In this document: positions 1 through 7,331 of the stretch, piece by piece
Numbering within the stretch: position 1 is the first letter of the stretch
Layout of the letters: each line of letters opens with the position of its first letter
Source: a virus
Virus record (IMG/VR): IMGVR_UViG_3300031707_000063
Span: 1 to 38,821 of that record
Reading direction: 5' to 3' (one strand)
DNA: 38,821 bases
Program-made: the position numbers and the translations under genes
The notes under the pieces: model-generated
Told to the model about the DNA's origin: nothing
Seen by the model: the letters and a program-made list of their open reading frames with translations, nothing else
Databases searched by the model: none

Positions 1-2
1 CT

Positions 3-119
3 TTGGATTCCGTGACCATGCCACGGTTGCCTTGGTGGAAGGCTCTTTGGTTCAAGTTTATTGGTATTCGACCGGATGCTATTCAGTTACCACCTTCTAA
101 CGATGTGGGTGGCGCTTAG
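3..119 (+). CDS. C-terminal end of an unknown protein (5' truncated)
   Basis: An open frame enters from the left edge and ends at TAG 117-119. The last 38 codons are readable, including the stretch PRLPWWKALWFKFIGIRP, which is basic and aromatic. The stop shares its G with the GTG start of the next gene (TAGTG), the coupling style used throughout the window. This supports it as a real gene end rather than chance. An ATG at 18-20 could also start a 33-residue peptide. Function is unknown. Confidence 0.45.
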   Translation: MDSVTMPRLPWWKALWFKFIGIRPDAIQLPPSNDVGGA

Positions 120-652
120 TGTTCGTGTTCTCACCATTGGCACGCTTGTTTGTAACCGAACGGCACCGTCAGCGGGCTGGTGCCGTGGGGTTTTCCGTCC
201 CAGCCTTGAGCGAGGCTTTCGTAGGTGATATAAATTCCGACCCATTGTTGGTTACAAATATGCGTGGCAGTTTTGTGCGGACCAGAGTTTCTCGTGAGGG
301 GTACGCTAGGTATGGTTTTTGTGAGTGTTCATTAGATCTGGAGGGGGATCTTATGCTTGCTCTCTACCAGGGGTTGCGTACGGCTTCCGAAAATGAAGGT
401 TGGGGTAACAGAGTCTCCTCAATTGAAGAGGCCGTGGAGTTACAGCAAAAGATAGGTTTGGTGCCCAAGACGCTAGTTGTGTCCGATGGCGTCGAGGTTA
501 AGTTTGACGGGCTTGTGGTGAGGTCACCTTTGCCCAAGGGTGCTGCGTTACTAGCCACTGATCAGCAGCATACGGGTTACTACACTCGTGTTGGGGACCA
601 TGTTGGGATTTTGGCCCATAATGTAAATCGGACATTTGTGGTGGTTGGGTGA
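119..652 (+). CDS. Hypothetical protein, 177 aa
   Basis: I do not recognise this family. It starts at GTG 119, overlapping the preceding stop by one base, and ends in a 4-base GTGA overlap with the primase gene, so it is probably co-translated with it. The product is soluble-looking, with no signal peptide or membrane segment. The first third is basic and rich in Arg. The C-terminal third is predicted beta-rich and ends in alternating hydrophobic residues (GDHVGILAHN, then RTFVVVG). It could be a replication accessory protein because it sits directly ahead of the primase, but nothing in the sequence shows an activity. Confidence 0.7.
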   Translation: MFVFSPLARLFVTERHRQRAGAVGFSVPALSEAFVGDINSDPLLVTNMRGSFVRTRVSREGYARYGFCECSLDLEGDLMLALYQGLRTASENEGWGNRVSSIEEAVELQQKIGLVPKTLVVSDGVEVKFDGLVVRSPLPKGAALLATDQQHTGYYTRVGDHVGILAHNVNRTFVVVG

Positions 653-1353
653 CATGGGCCGTAGCACTAGCTGAGTTCGCCGCGAATAACATGTCCGCCA
701 GGGCACGTGGAGCGTTACTAGACCGTGGTGTGTCGGATGAGCAGATCAAATTATTTCAGATCGGCTACTTAGATAGTGCCGTTCCGAAGGGGTTGCCCGA
801 ACATTTTCTGAGTTGGGCTAGCGGTAAGCTGGACGACGTATTCGTATTACCATTGACCAATACGTTAGGGGCCATACACGGCTTCCAGTTTAGGCATGTG
901 GACCGTAAGCAGTCTGGGTATCAGGATTACTTCTTGGATCGGAAAGAAGCTGCCTTGTTTGGGTTGGGGCAGGCGGTCGAGAAGATGTGGGAAACTCGAT
1001 CTGTCTACTTGGTGGAAGGGGCCTTTGATCTGTTTCCGGTTCAACGTGCTTTTCCAGCCGTGATCGCTACATTGACGGCTCGCCCAAGTGCTCAAACGGT
1101 ACGGGTGCTGAAAAGATTGGTACACTATGTCTGGATGGGGTATGACATGGACCCCACCGGAAGAAATGGTTGCAAGCAGTTTTTTGATGATCACGGACAC
1201 GACTTTCAGGTGTATATAGTCACGTATCCGAAGGTGAATGGTTCGTTTGTCAAAGACCCAGGGGAGCTATGGGAAGCCTGGGGGGATACGCAGATGACAC
1301 AGTTCATCCAATCCGTAACCACACTCGATCAATTTGAAGCCCAAGTTCGTTAA
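649..1353 (+). CDS. DnaG-type Toprim primase core, no zinc domain
   Basis: Probable DNA primase making RNA primers for phage replication. The 234-residue protein matches the DnaG catalytic core. An N-subdomain reads LPLTNTLGAIHGFQFRHVD around residues 65-85. The Toprim motif with the catalytic Glu lies in LVEGAFD (E123). The metal-binding pair is D166-M-D168 in YDMDPTGRNG, and the motif KDPGELW begins at K202. The usual N-terminal CHC2 zinc finger and the C-terminal helicase-binding domain are both absent, so it is much shorter than bacterial DnaG (about 600 aa). The start is GTG 649, overlapping the previous stop. It is grouped with the clamp loader and flap nuclease. A Toprim protein with another role is possible, but the DnaG-like N-subdomain favours primase. 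Confidence 0.82.
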   Translation: MTWAVALAEFAANNMSARARGALLDRGVSDEQIKLFQIGYLDSAVPKGLPEHFLSWASGKLDDVFVLPLTNTLGAIHGFQFRHVDRKQSGYQDYFLDRKEAALFGLGQAVEKMWETRSVYLVEGAFDLFPVQRAFPAVIATLTARPSAQTVRVLKRLVHYVWMGYDMDPTGRNGCKQFFDDHGHDFQVYIVTYPKVNGSFVKDPGELWEAWGDTQMTQFIQSVTTLDQFEAQVR

Positions 1354-1367
1354 TTAGGAGATCCCCG

Positions 1368-1847
1368 ATGCCGAAACTATACGCAAAAGCAGAAGCCGTA
1401 GAGCAAATTGCCATGTCCATCTTGCCAACGTACCACTCTGAGTTAGCCACAGCTCGGATTGAGTACATTTTCGTAGACAAAGCCGGATCCAAAAATGGGC
1501 GGCCGGTTTTGGGGAAAGCCAAGCGTGTGAGCGGTTCCTGGGAGTTCCTTGTAGAGAAGGATTTCCTGATTGAGGTAGCTCTGGACCAGTGGAATGAGTT
1601 GAGTGAACGGAAGCGGCTTGCCCTCGTAGATCATCTCCTTGAGAGTTGCACCGGGGAAGAGGACGAGAAGGACGCTTCAATGAAGTGGCTTGTACGTGAG
1701 CCGGAAATTCGTGAGTTCGCTAGCATCTTGCATCGTCATGGGGCTTGGACGGATGAACTCGTTGGCATGGTTGAGGTGGCTCAGCGTCTGAATTTGGAAG
1801 CCCGACTGCAAGAGGTTGAGGACTCCGTTACGCAAGAAAAGCATTGA
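1368..1847 (+). CDS. Phage metallopeptidase-like protein, HExxH disrupted
   Basis: 159 residues resembling the putative phage metallopeptidase family (PF18894 as I recall it). An IEYIFVDK strand (31-38) is followed by GRPVLGKAKR (44-53), a strand-turn segment FLVEKDFLIEVALDQW (60-75), then a helix ALVDHLLESC (85-94), an acidic GEEDE stretch, and the family-like EFASILHRHGAW. In the family the helix normally carries HExxH. Here the window reads H89-L-L-E92-S-C, so the canonical Glu is missing, although an H..E pair remains. It may be inactive, or may bind metal differently. AGGAG at 1356-1360 lies 7 bases before ATG 1368, a strong ribosome site. Its role beside the replication genes is unknown. 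Confidence 0.65.
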   Translation: MPKLYAKAEAVEQIAMSILPTYHSELATARIEYIFVDKAGSKNGRPVLGKAKRVSGSWEFLVEKDFLIEVALDQWNELSERKRLALVDHLLESCTGEEDEKDASMKWLVREPEIREFASILHRHGAWTDELVGMVEVAQRLNLEARLQEVEDSVTQEKH

Positions 1848-1850
1848 TGC

Positions 1851-3236
1851 ATGTGGGACACTCGTCACCGTCCCCTGCTCTTTGCCGACGTGCTTGGTCA
1901 AGAAGGTAACGTTCAGCTTCTCAAATCGAGGTTGCGGAACGGTACGTCTTTCGATACGAGCTACATTTTTTCCGGTGGGTTCGGCACTGGTAAGACAACT
2001 CTTGCTCGTATCCTTGCTAGAGCCATGCTCTGCATGAATCCGGATAAAACCGATCCGGAACCGTGCAATGCATGTCCAAACTGCGTAACCATATTGGAGG
2101 AGCGTCCAGGGGCCTTCACAGAGCGGGATTCCGCTAGCCAAGGCACAATCGATCACGTACGGCAGATCATGGAAGATTTGCCGTACGTAGTGCCAAATGC
2201 CCCGAAGCGTATTTACCTTTTCGATGAAGCACATCGAATGGGACCAGGAGCCCAGGACGTACTCCTGAAGCCTCTTGAGGAAAAGCAGATGGTCGGTATT
2301 TTCTGCACCACCGAGGCGGAAAAACTCCGACCGGCAATCCGGTCCAGAAGTGAAGAGTATTCGATCCGTAAAATCACTCGGGAAGACATCCTCAAGAGGA
2401 TGCACAAGATTTTAGCGGCTGAGTCCGTGGAGGCTCAGGATGATGCCGTCCTTACTATCATTGACTATTCCGGAGGTCACGTACGGGACGTGATCAATAA
2501 GTTGGAGATGGTCGCCCAGTTGGGCCCCATCACCATTGAAAATGTTCGCGAATACCTGCACTTGTCCGTTATCTCTCTCTACTACGAAATACTACTGCAC
2601 TTGAGTGACCCGAAGAAAGCCATTGACCTCTTGGACCGGGCCTGTGAGCAAGCCGCACCGGAGGATGTCTCTGCTGGTCTGGCCGAAGCAGCCATGAACT
2701 CTTATCGTGTGGCTAACGGCATGTTTGCCGATTTTGCTTACGTGGATAAGAGTTTGGCGGTTCAGGTTTATGCAAAATATCAGGCCAACGTGGTCAAATT
2801 CGCGTACTGGTTTTTGGGCTCACGCTTCACCACTAAACTGAGCCTCACTAGAGATATCGTGGTGTTCTCTCAAACTCCTGGAAACTTGCCTTTGGAAGGA
2901 CCAACTCCGCCATTAGTTTTCGTGGGGGGTCCGGCGGTTCAAGTTCCTCACACTACAGCTCAGACTCTACCGACACCGCCGGTTGTAACACCAAGCCCCA
3001 CACCGGGGCATATTGAATTTGCTGATCCAACAATCCCAACAGAGGTGGAGCTAGCGGTTGTGAATTCGGCGCTACCTAGAACTAGACGCCAAGTAGCCTC
3101 AGAGATGCCGTCACGATCGGACAAAGGAGCAAAAATGATGGTTCCAACTGAGTGGCGGCTGTGCTTTGACCAACTTATGCGAAAAAAGTTAGCAAATTCG
3201 TTGAGTTCCGTTGCTGAAATAGTTGGCGCAGTGTAA
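1851..3236 (+). CDS. dnaX: DNA polymerase III gamma/tau-like clamp loader ATPase
   Basis: Loads the sliding clamp on DNA for phage replication. The AAA+ core is clear: an RP...DVLGQ start (residues 7-17), Walker A GGFGTGKTT (42-50), a four-Cys zinc module (C61, C72, C75, C78) typical of DnaX, and Walker B LFDEAH with D125. The segment RPAIRSRSEEY takes the place of the usual SRC/arginine-finger region, but Cys is replaced by Ser. Residues from about 340 to 425 form a Pro/Thr-rich linker, followed by a short C-terminal helical tail. The 461 aa fit a gamma-length protein rather than full tau. Its 3' end overlaps or abuts the NusG-FEN gene. It likely works with the primase and flap nuclease encoded alongside. 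Confidence 0.92.
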   Translation: MWDTRHRPLLFADVLGQEGNVQLLKSRLRNGTSFDTSYIFSGGFGTGKTTLARILARAMLCMNPDKTDPEPCNACPNCVTILEERPGAFTERDSASQGTIDHVRQIMEDLPYVVPNAPKRIYLFDEAHRMGPGAQDVLLKPLEEKQMVGIFCTTEAEKLRPAIRSRSEEYSIRKITREDILKRMHKILAAESVEAQDDAVLTIIDYSGGHVRDVINKLEMVAQLGPITIENVREYLHLSVISLYYEILLHLSDPKKAIDLLDRACEQAAPEDVSAGLAEAAMNSYRVANGMFADFAYVDKSLAVQVYAKYQANVVKFAYWFLGSRFTTKLSLTRDIVVFSQTPGNLPLEGPTPPLVFVGGPAVQVPHTTAQTLPTPPVVTPSPTPGHIEFADPTIPTEVELAVVNSALPRTRRQVASEMPSRSDKGAKMMVPTEWRLCFDQLMRKKLANSLSSVAEIVGAV

Positions 3237-3249
3237 ACCCCCGAAGTTG

Positions 3250-5043
3250 ATGAGCGATCCGTCTATAGAGTGGGTGGTGCTTGAGCTAACGACTAAAGCC
3301 GAGGGGGAAGACCCGGATATAATTCGGGCATCCATTCGGCATCACATTCGTGATGCCGAAGTCTTTATCCCGGCGTCCGTCGTCCAGCAGGGTGGCAACA
3401 GGGTCTACCAGTACCTGGTGGACGGCTACGCTTTCATTCGGAACAAGCACCCCTCTAATCTGTATCGCCGACTAGACGATACGAAGTACGTACAGAACGT
3501 CCTCTATGTTCGTGTGAACAAGGACAAAAAACTCGCCACTATAACCGCCGACCAAGTTGAGAAGCTTCGTTCTCAGATCAAGGTGGAGGTTGACCAAGGG
3601 ATTGAGGTTGGGGACACCATAGTAATCACCTCCGGTCCGTACAAGAACATCTCCGCGATCGTCAAAGAGGATATTCAAGAGCAAGATTCGGTGCTGGTCC
3701 ACATCAAGCTCAGGTCTACAGATCGTTTGATCACGTTGCCTAGAGGGTTCCTTAGATTGGAGACTAAGTCCCCCACAATAGTCTATCGCGATCGTTTTCA
3801 GAGTATCTCGGACTGGACGCGATCGGCGCATTATTTGATGGCCTGGACACCGCGTGGGTTAGGTCGTCTTCCCGACGCCTCCCAAAAATTCTTTACCCTC
3901 ACTGCTTGGTTGAATAGGAGTGTCTCAACCTATGAGCTACTACGGTCGTACTATGCAACGCTCGATTTTGTTAATGTCCTTTCAAAAGCTACCGATTACG
4001 GGTTGCTGCATCGGGGGGCCACCCTGCGTGCTCGCATGTCGTCCATTCATGCCTTGGCAACCTCGTCTTTAGCCATGACAGCAAGACAGCTGGAGTTCCT
4101 TTATCTGACGGATGTCGTGGGTCGCGTGGCTGGTGCTTATTCGGAGTTGAAAGCGATGACTGAGAGACCTGAAGCCCCCGTAAACCTGATTGTAGATGGC
4201 ACTCAACTTTTTATTCGATGTTCTGAGGCTCCAGGTTTAGGTTCGTTGACGGACTCTACCGGTCGTCCAACGGGAGCGATTGTTGGGTTTTTGCGCAGCC
4301 TTGGGGGCTACAAGAAACGCTTTCCGAAGGCCGTAGTGTACGTCTGTTGGGACGGGAGTTCACAACGACGTAAGAATATGTACCCAGAATACAAAGCCAA
4401 TCGAAGCTCTCGTTCTAATCCATCGCAACCTGGTTCGTTGCCTTTTGGTTGGGGTTGGTTGCGGGAAGCTTTGCCGCTACTGGGCGTGTTCCAAGCCTTT
4501 AATCATGTGGAGGAGGCCGATGACGTGATGGCGTCCTTGGTCCGAGGGCCGCTATTAGGCCAACCGAATGTCATGATCACCACGGATAGAGACTTGCTTC
4601 AGCTAGTAACGGAGTTCACACATCAGTTGTGCCCGGCCGTGGGTGCAGGGAAAGAGAAGCTTTACGATTTGGATTTAGTGAAAGAGGAGTATGGAGTCAA
4701 ACCGCCCACATTAGTACACGTTAGGGCGCTTAGTGGTGATAGCTCCGACAATATTTCGGGCGTCCCTAATTTTGGGTTGAAAACCGCAAGCAAACTCATT
4801 AGTATGCACGGTTCGGTCGGCGCACTTTTGTCGTCCAACCTGGCGGGTCTAACTAAGAGTCAAGTCGCTAACTTGTTAGCGAGTGAGAAGCAAGTCCGTT
4901 TGAACGTGGAGTTATTGACGCTCTGCGATGTGCCCTACGAACAGATTGAATCGAACCCAGATCAGATTGAAGTAGAAGCTAGGCTAAAGGCTCTGGAAAT
5001 TAAGCCTGATCCAATTCTAGCAGCATTCTTCCCGCGTATCTGA
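3250..5043 (+). CDS. NusG-like NGN-KOW domain fused to 5'-3' flap exonuclease
   Basis: One continuous 597-residue frame with two unrelated modules. Residues 6-110 look like a NusG NGN domain: W8 near the start, then EVFIP, LVDGYAFIR and LYRRLDDTKYVQNVL. Residues 116-170 look like a KOW domain (VGDTIVITSGPYKNISAIV). Residues 171-302 are a helical segment I cannot place. Residues 303-597 form a T5/Taq-type FEN: D316 in LIVDGTQLF, D368 and the YPEYKANR helix, EEADD (421-425), TTDRDLLQLV with D446/D448, and GDSSDN (496-501) before the H3TH motif. NusG proteins bind RNA polymerase; FENs remove primers and flaps. I chose ATG 3250 because it places the NGN Trp correctly; TTG 3223 is the upstream alternative. 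The two activities in one chain are unusual. Confidence 0.88.
   Translation: MSDPSIEWVVLELTTKAEGEDPDIIRASIRHHIRDAEVFIPASVVQQGGNRVYQYLVDGYAFIRNKHPSNLYRRLDDTKYVQNVLYVRVNKDKKLATITADQVEKLRSQIKVEVDQGIEVGDTIVITSGPYKNISAIVKEDIQEQDSVLVHIKLRSTDRLITLPRGFLRLETKSPTIVYRDRFQSISDWTRSAHYLMAWTPRGLGRLPDASQKFFTLTAWLNRSVSTYELLRSYYATLDFVNVLSKATDYGLLHRGATLRARMSSIHALATSSLAMTARQLEFLYLTDVVGRVAGAYSELKAMTERPEAPVNLIVDGTQLFIRCSEAPGLGSLTDSTGRPTGAIVGFLRSLGGYKKRFPKAVVYVCWDGSSQRRKNMYPEYKANRSSRSNPSQPGSLPFGWGWLREALPLLGVFQAFNHVEEADDVMASLVRGPLLGQPNVMITTDRDLLQLVTEFTHQLCPAVGAGKEKLYDLDLVKEEYGVKPPTLVHVRALSGDSSDNISGVPNFGLKTASKLISMHGSVGALLSSNLAGLTKSQVANLLASEKQVRLNVELLTLCDVPYEQIESNPDQIEVEARLKALEIKPDPILAAFFPRI
4142..4158 (+). promoter_or_regulatory. 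Possible internal ribosome site and start for a standalone FEN
   Basis: CGGAG at 4142-4146 lies 9 bases before an in-frame ATG at 4156-4158, exactly where the flap-exonuclease module begins (M303). Initiation here would give a 295-residue protein, about the length of phage T5 FEN. Whether it is used cannot be told from sequence. Confidence 0.4.
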
Positions 5044-5078
5044 AGAGATGGCTCTGTCGAGCCTAAGAGGTGTTCAAT

Positions 5079-5717
5079 ATGTCGAGTGGCTATGTGATAC
5101 CGGTAGACCCGTCAGAACTGTCTAATCGTTTTGCAGCCGCCGACGAAGCGGAATTTGAATTCGAGGGTGCACCGGCCCACATGCCGGACATAGAGCTAGA
5201 GGCCTTGTTCTCTAGTGACGATTACAATAATCGAATTTTGCCGCTACTCGACAAGATCCCAGAACGCGAAGCGGACTTGATTGACCTCTATTACATGAGG
5301 AAGAAGCGTCAAGCCGATATCGCTGAAATTTTTGACGTGACCCAAGCTGCCATCTCTTACCGTTTAGATCGAGGGGTTCAGCGTCTCAAGTTCCTGTTGT
5401 CCATTCCTGAGGTTGAGGAAGACGACATGCGGCGTGATCTGGCCGAAATCTTTGATCAAATCGACATCGACATCTTGGTGGGGATGTGGGTAACGACGTG
5501 TCAATCTGAGGTCGCTAGTAAACTCAAGCTTACTCAGGGGCGTGTACGTCACCGTTTTTTTAAGGCCGTGGAAGTGCTCAAGACGGCCGCCGAAAACGAC
5601 GACAAATACAGCCCTTACAGCAAAATCTTTTCTTCCATATCTTCCAAGAATTTCAACATTTTACGAGCCGTGGCGCTCCCACAATGGCAGAATAGAGGGC
5701 TAGATCGTTGTATATAA
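5079..5717 (+). CDS. Sigma-70 region-4-like tandem helix-turn-helix protein
   Basis: 212-residue DNA-binding protein, probably a phage sigma-like or transcription factor. A helical stretch LLDKIPEREADLIDLYYMR (56-74) followed by the helix-turn-helix KRQADIAEIFDVTQAAISY (76-94) and a basic recognition end RGVQRLK matches sigma region 4. A second helix-turn-helix (about 141-168, SEVASKLKLTQGRVRHRFFKA) repeats the pattern. Conserved sigma regions 2 and 3 are not seen, so it is not a full primary sigma factor. AAGAGG at 5065-5070 lies 8 bases before ATG 5079, so I prefer this start over GTG 5070. It follows the NusG-FEN gene and precedes the virion block, fitting a role in switching to late transcription, but that is inference. 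Confidence 0.7.
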   Translation: MSSGYVIPVDPSELSNRFAAADEAEFEFEGAPAHMPDIELEALFSSDDYNNRILPLLDKIPEREADLIDLYYMRKKRQADIAEIFDVTQAAISYRLDRGVQRLKFLLSIPEVEEDDMRRDLAEIFDQIDIDILVGMWVTTCQSEVASKLKLTQGRVRHRFFKAVEVLKTAAENDDKYSPYSKIFSSISSKNFNILRAVALPQWQNRGLDRCI

Positions 5718-5811
5718 AGGGGTTTTTGGTTTGGTGCAAATAACTTGATTGAGATTCGATCCCCACCGGGAGCGCTGAGGTACGATATTCCTTTTGTGTG
5801 TCCCCCTGGTT
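5718..5811 (+). other. Short intergenic spacer, no clear element
   Basis: 94 bases between the sigma-like gene and the next gene. It has a T-rich stretch (GGGGTTTTTGG) and a TTCGATC segment that looks briefly like a tRNA T-loop but lacks a matching stem. I see no convincing promoter or terminator. Confidence 0.4.
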
Positions 5812-6243
5812 ATGTACAGCTATAAGCGAACACTCCGCACCGCAGCCGACGACGGATCGGATTGGGGTGTGCTGCCTCAAGACTATGAGAAGGTCGTGCA
5901 AGAATTCGCACGTAAAGTTGGGGCTGATTCTACGAGTGACATGGGGATGAACCAAGGCATCCATATGTACTTCCACGACTGGCGCGATGCCGATGCACGT
6001 CCTTCTCGTGTTGGGTTTAGTCTGATGACGCTGTACACGAAGTACGGCGCTGGTGGGAGCTTTGGGATCTACACGGCTTTCAATAACAAAGCGAAGAACC
6101 GCATACTGACCAAAGAGTTGTACTCGCCCGACGATGCGGGTCTTGAACAAGCGTTCAAGAAGTTTGCCCAACGCTTACGCTGGACGGTTTCTGCCCTAGA
6201 GAAGATGAAAACAGACGGCGTGTTAGTGCCAAACGAGTATTGA
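5812..6243 (+). CDS. Hypothetical protein, 143 aa
   Basis: Not recognised. A soluble, mixed alpha/beta protein with a Gly-rich middle (YTKYGAGGSFGIYTAF) and a C-terminal helix LEQAFKKFAQRLRWTVSALEK. No catalytic motif, signal peptide or membrane segment is visible. ATG 5812 (MYSYKRTLR) is preferred; the frame is open from TTG 5794, but neither has a good ribosome site. It stands alone between two small spacers at the boundary of the replication and virion blocks, so it could belong to either. Confidence 0.65.
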   Translation: MYSYKRTLRTAADDGSDWGVLPQDYEKVVQEFARKVGADSTSDMGMNQGIHMYFHDWRDADARPSRVGFSLMTLYTKYGAGGSFGIYTAFNNKAKNRILTKELYSPDDAGLEQAFKKFAQRLRWTVSALEKMKTDGVLVPNEY

Positions 6244-6250
6244 AGGGCTT

Positions 6251-6331
6251 ACTCTCCCGAGCGTTTGTGGCTAGCTCGGACTTGAGCCAACTTCGTGGAT
6301 TTCAGCGGGATGCTATAGCGACTCGGGGAGT
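6251..6331 (+). other. Structured spacer: bulged 10-bp inverted repeat
   Basis: In the 174-base gap before the virion genes, ACTCTCCCGAG (6251-6261) pairs with CTCGGGGAGT (6322-6331) over 10 base pairs with one bulged T. Inside lie a 5-bp hairpin, TGGCT (6268-6272) with AGCCA (6285-6289), and the perfect palindrome GCTATAGC (6312-6319). No T-tract follows, so it is not a standard terminator. It may be a regulatory RNA element or protein-binding site at the block boundary. Confidence 0.35.
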
Positions 6332-6406
6332 GACCAATTGCCATTAAAAGCGGCCAAAGTAAGAATGGGTGTCACTAAGTCGTAGGAATTCCGCATTTTC
6401 TTTTAT

Positions 6407-6432
6407 CAAAAGTGGTGATGAGGCCACTTTTG
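6407..6432 (+). promoter_or_regulatory. Perfect hairpin with the start codon in its loop
   Basis: CAAAAGTGG (6407-6415) and CCACTTTTG (6424-6432) are exact reverse complements, giving a 9-bp stem around the 8-base loop TGATGAGG. The ATG at 6418-6420 that starts the next gene lies in that loop. No good Shine-Dalgarno precedes it. Such a layout is typical of translational operators bound by a protein, or of self-repressing start regions; the function here is inferred. Confidence 0.6.
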
Positions 6433-7326
6433 CCAGTTCCATCCAGACTCCAATTTCAGGACTACCAATTCGAGGTCATTCTGACGAATGGTCGTTGGAA
6501 GTGGACTACCCGTGTTGATGTATCCAAGTCGTTGGCGACGACGTTAATTAGGGATGTAATTACGCCCTACGGCCTCTTGCGGGACACCATCCCGATTCCC
6601 GGTGAGGTTGTTCAGGCGATGGCGGACTCCATCACGGAAGTCCAGCAGTCGTACACCCCAAGCATCTTGCTCAGTCCTACGGCGCTGATATTTGTGCTGG
6701 ATGAAGGACGTGGGGTATCTGCGGCACAGTCGGTTCAGATTATGAACAATGGGATATTTGGGTCTTTGTTGGGGGTGTCAATCACGTCGTCCGTTCCGTT
6801 CGTGTTTTCGATCCCCGCGAATGTGAGTGGTCTTGCGGCCAATGAGTCAGGCAGTTTCGATGTGTCGGCGGATAGCCTGAATCTGCTGTCCTTGGGTAGC
6901 CCCTATTCAGCACTCCTGACCGTGCAGAGTCCTCAGGCTACAAACAGCCCCCAGGTGATCCCTGTCAATGTCGTGGTTCGACCTAAGGCTGTGATCGCTA
7001 CTTCGGTGGCGGGTCTAAACTTCAACGTTGCGGCACCGCTGAGCGGGTCGTTCCCTCCTATCCCGTCGCAGCAGTTCATGCTTACGAACACCGGGGATCC
7101 GGCTTCTGTTCTGGACTACCAGATCCGGAAGCTCACAGGGGTTCCGTGGGTCGTGAGTGTAGCTCCCGTCTACGGTTCACTGAACGGTGGGGGCGGTCAA
7201 CCCGTTACCGTAGTTGTGGTGCCTACGCCGGGTATGGGTCCTGGTACGTATACCGAGACACTTAGGATCACGGGCTACAGCTCGAACATGACTCTAGACG
7301 TTTTGGTCACTCTCAACATCTCGTGA
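6418..7326 (+). CDS. Virion protein with two BACON/Ig-like domains
   Basis: 302 residues. The N-terminal ~75 residues form an unknown globular part (RLQFQDYQFEVILTNGRWKW). Then come two beta-sandwich repeats (about 80-190 and 195-302) with features of BACON or choice-of-anchor Ig-like domains: LSPTALIFVLDEG, QIMNNG and SVPFVFSIP in the first; LNFNVAAPLSG, QFMLTNTGDPA, GVPWVVSVAP and GTYTETLRITG in the second. Such domains often decorate phage capsids or tails and may bind carbohydrate. ATG 6418 is chosen over the upstream in-frame GTGs (6412, 6415). The start sits in a hairpin loop (6407-6432), suggesting translational control. It overlaps or abuts the following homing endonuclease. Confidence 0.75.
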   Translation: MRPLLPVPSRLQFQDYQFEVILTNGRWKWTTRVDVSKSLATTLIRDVITPYGLLRDTIPIPGEVVQAMADSITEVQQSYTPSILLSPTALIFVLDEGRGVSAAQSVQIMNNGIFGSLLGVSITSSVPFVFSIPANVSGLAANESGSFDVSADSLNLLSLGSPYSALLTVQSPQATNSPQVIPVNVVVRPKAVIATSVAGLNFNVAAPLSGSFPPIPSQQFMLTNTGDPASVLDYQIRKLTGVPWVVSVAPVYGSLNGGGGQPVTVVVVPTPGMGPGTYTETLRITGYSSNMTLDVLVTLNIS

Positions 7327-7331
7327 TCACT

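Noticed and set aside
1677-2405. 242-codon minus-strand frame over the clamp-loader gene
   Set aside because: The opposite strand encodes clear DnaX motifs; this frame shows none and crosses a gene boundary.
5745-5775. Possible tRNA 3' half with TTCGATC
   Set aside because: The flanking bases cannot form a T-stem, and no anticodon or acceptor stem matches upstream.
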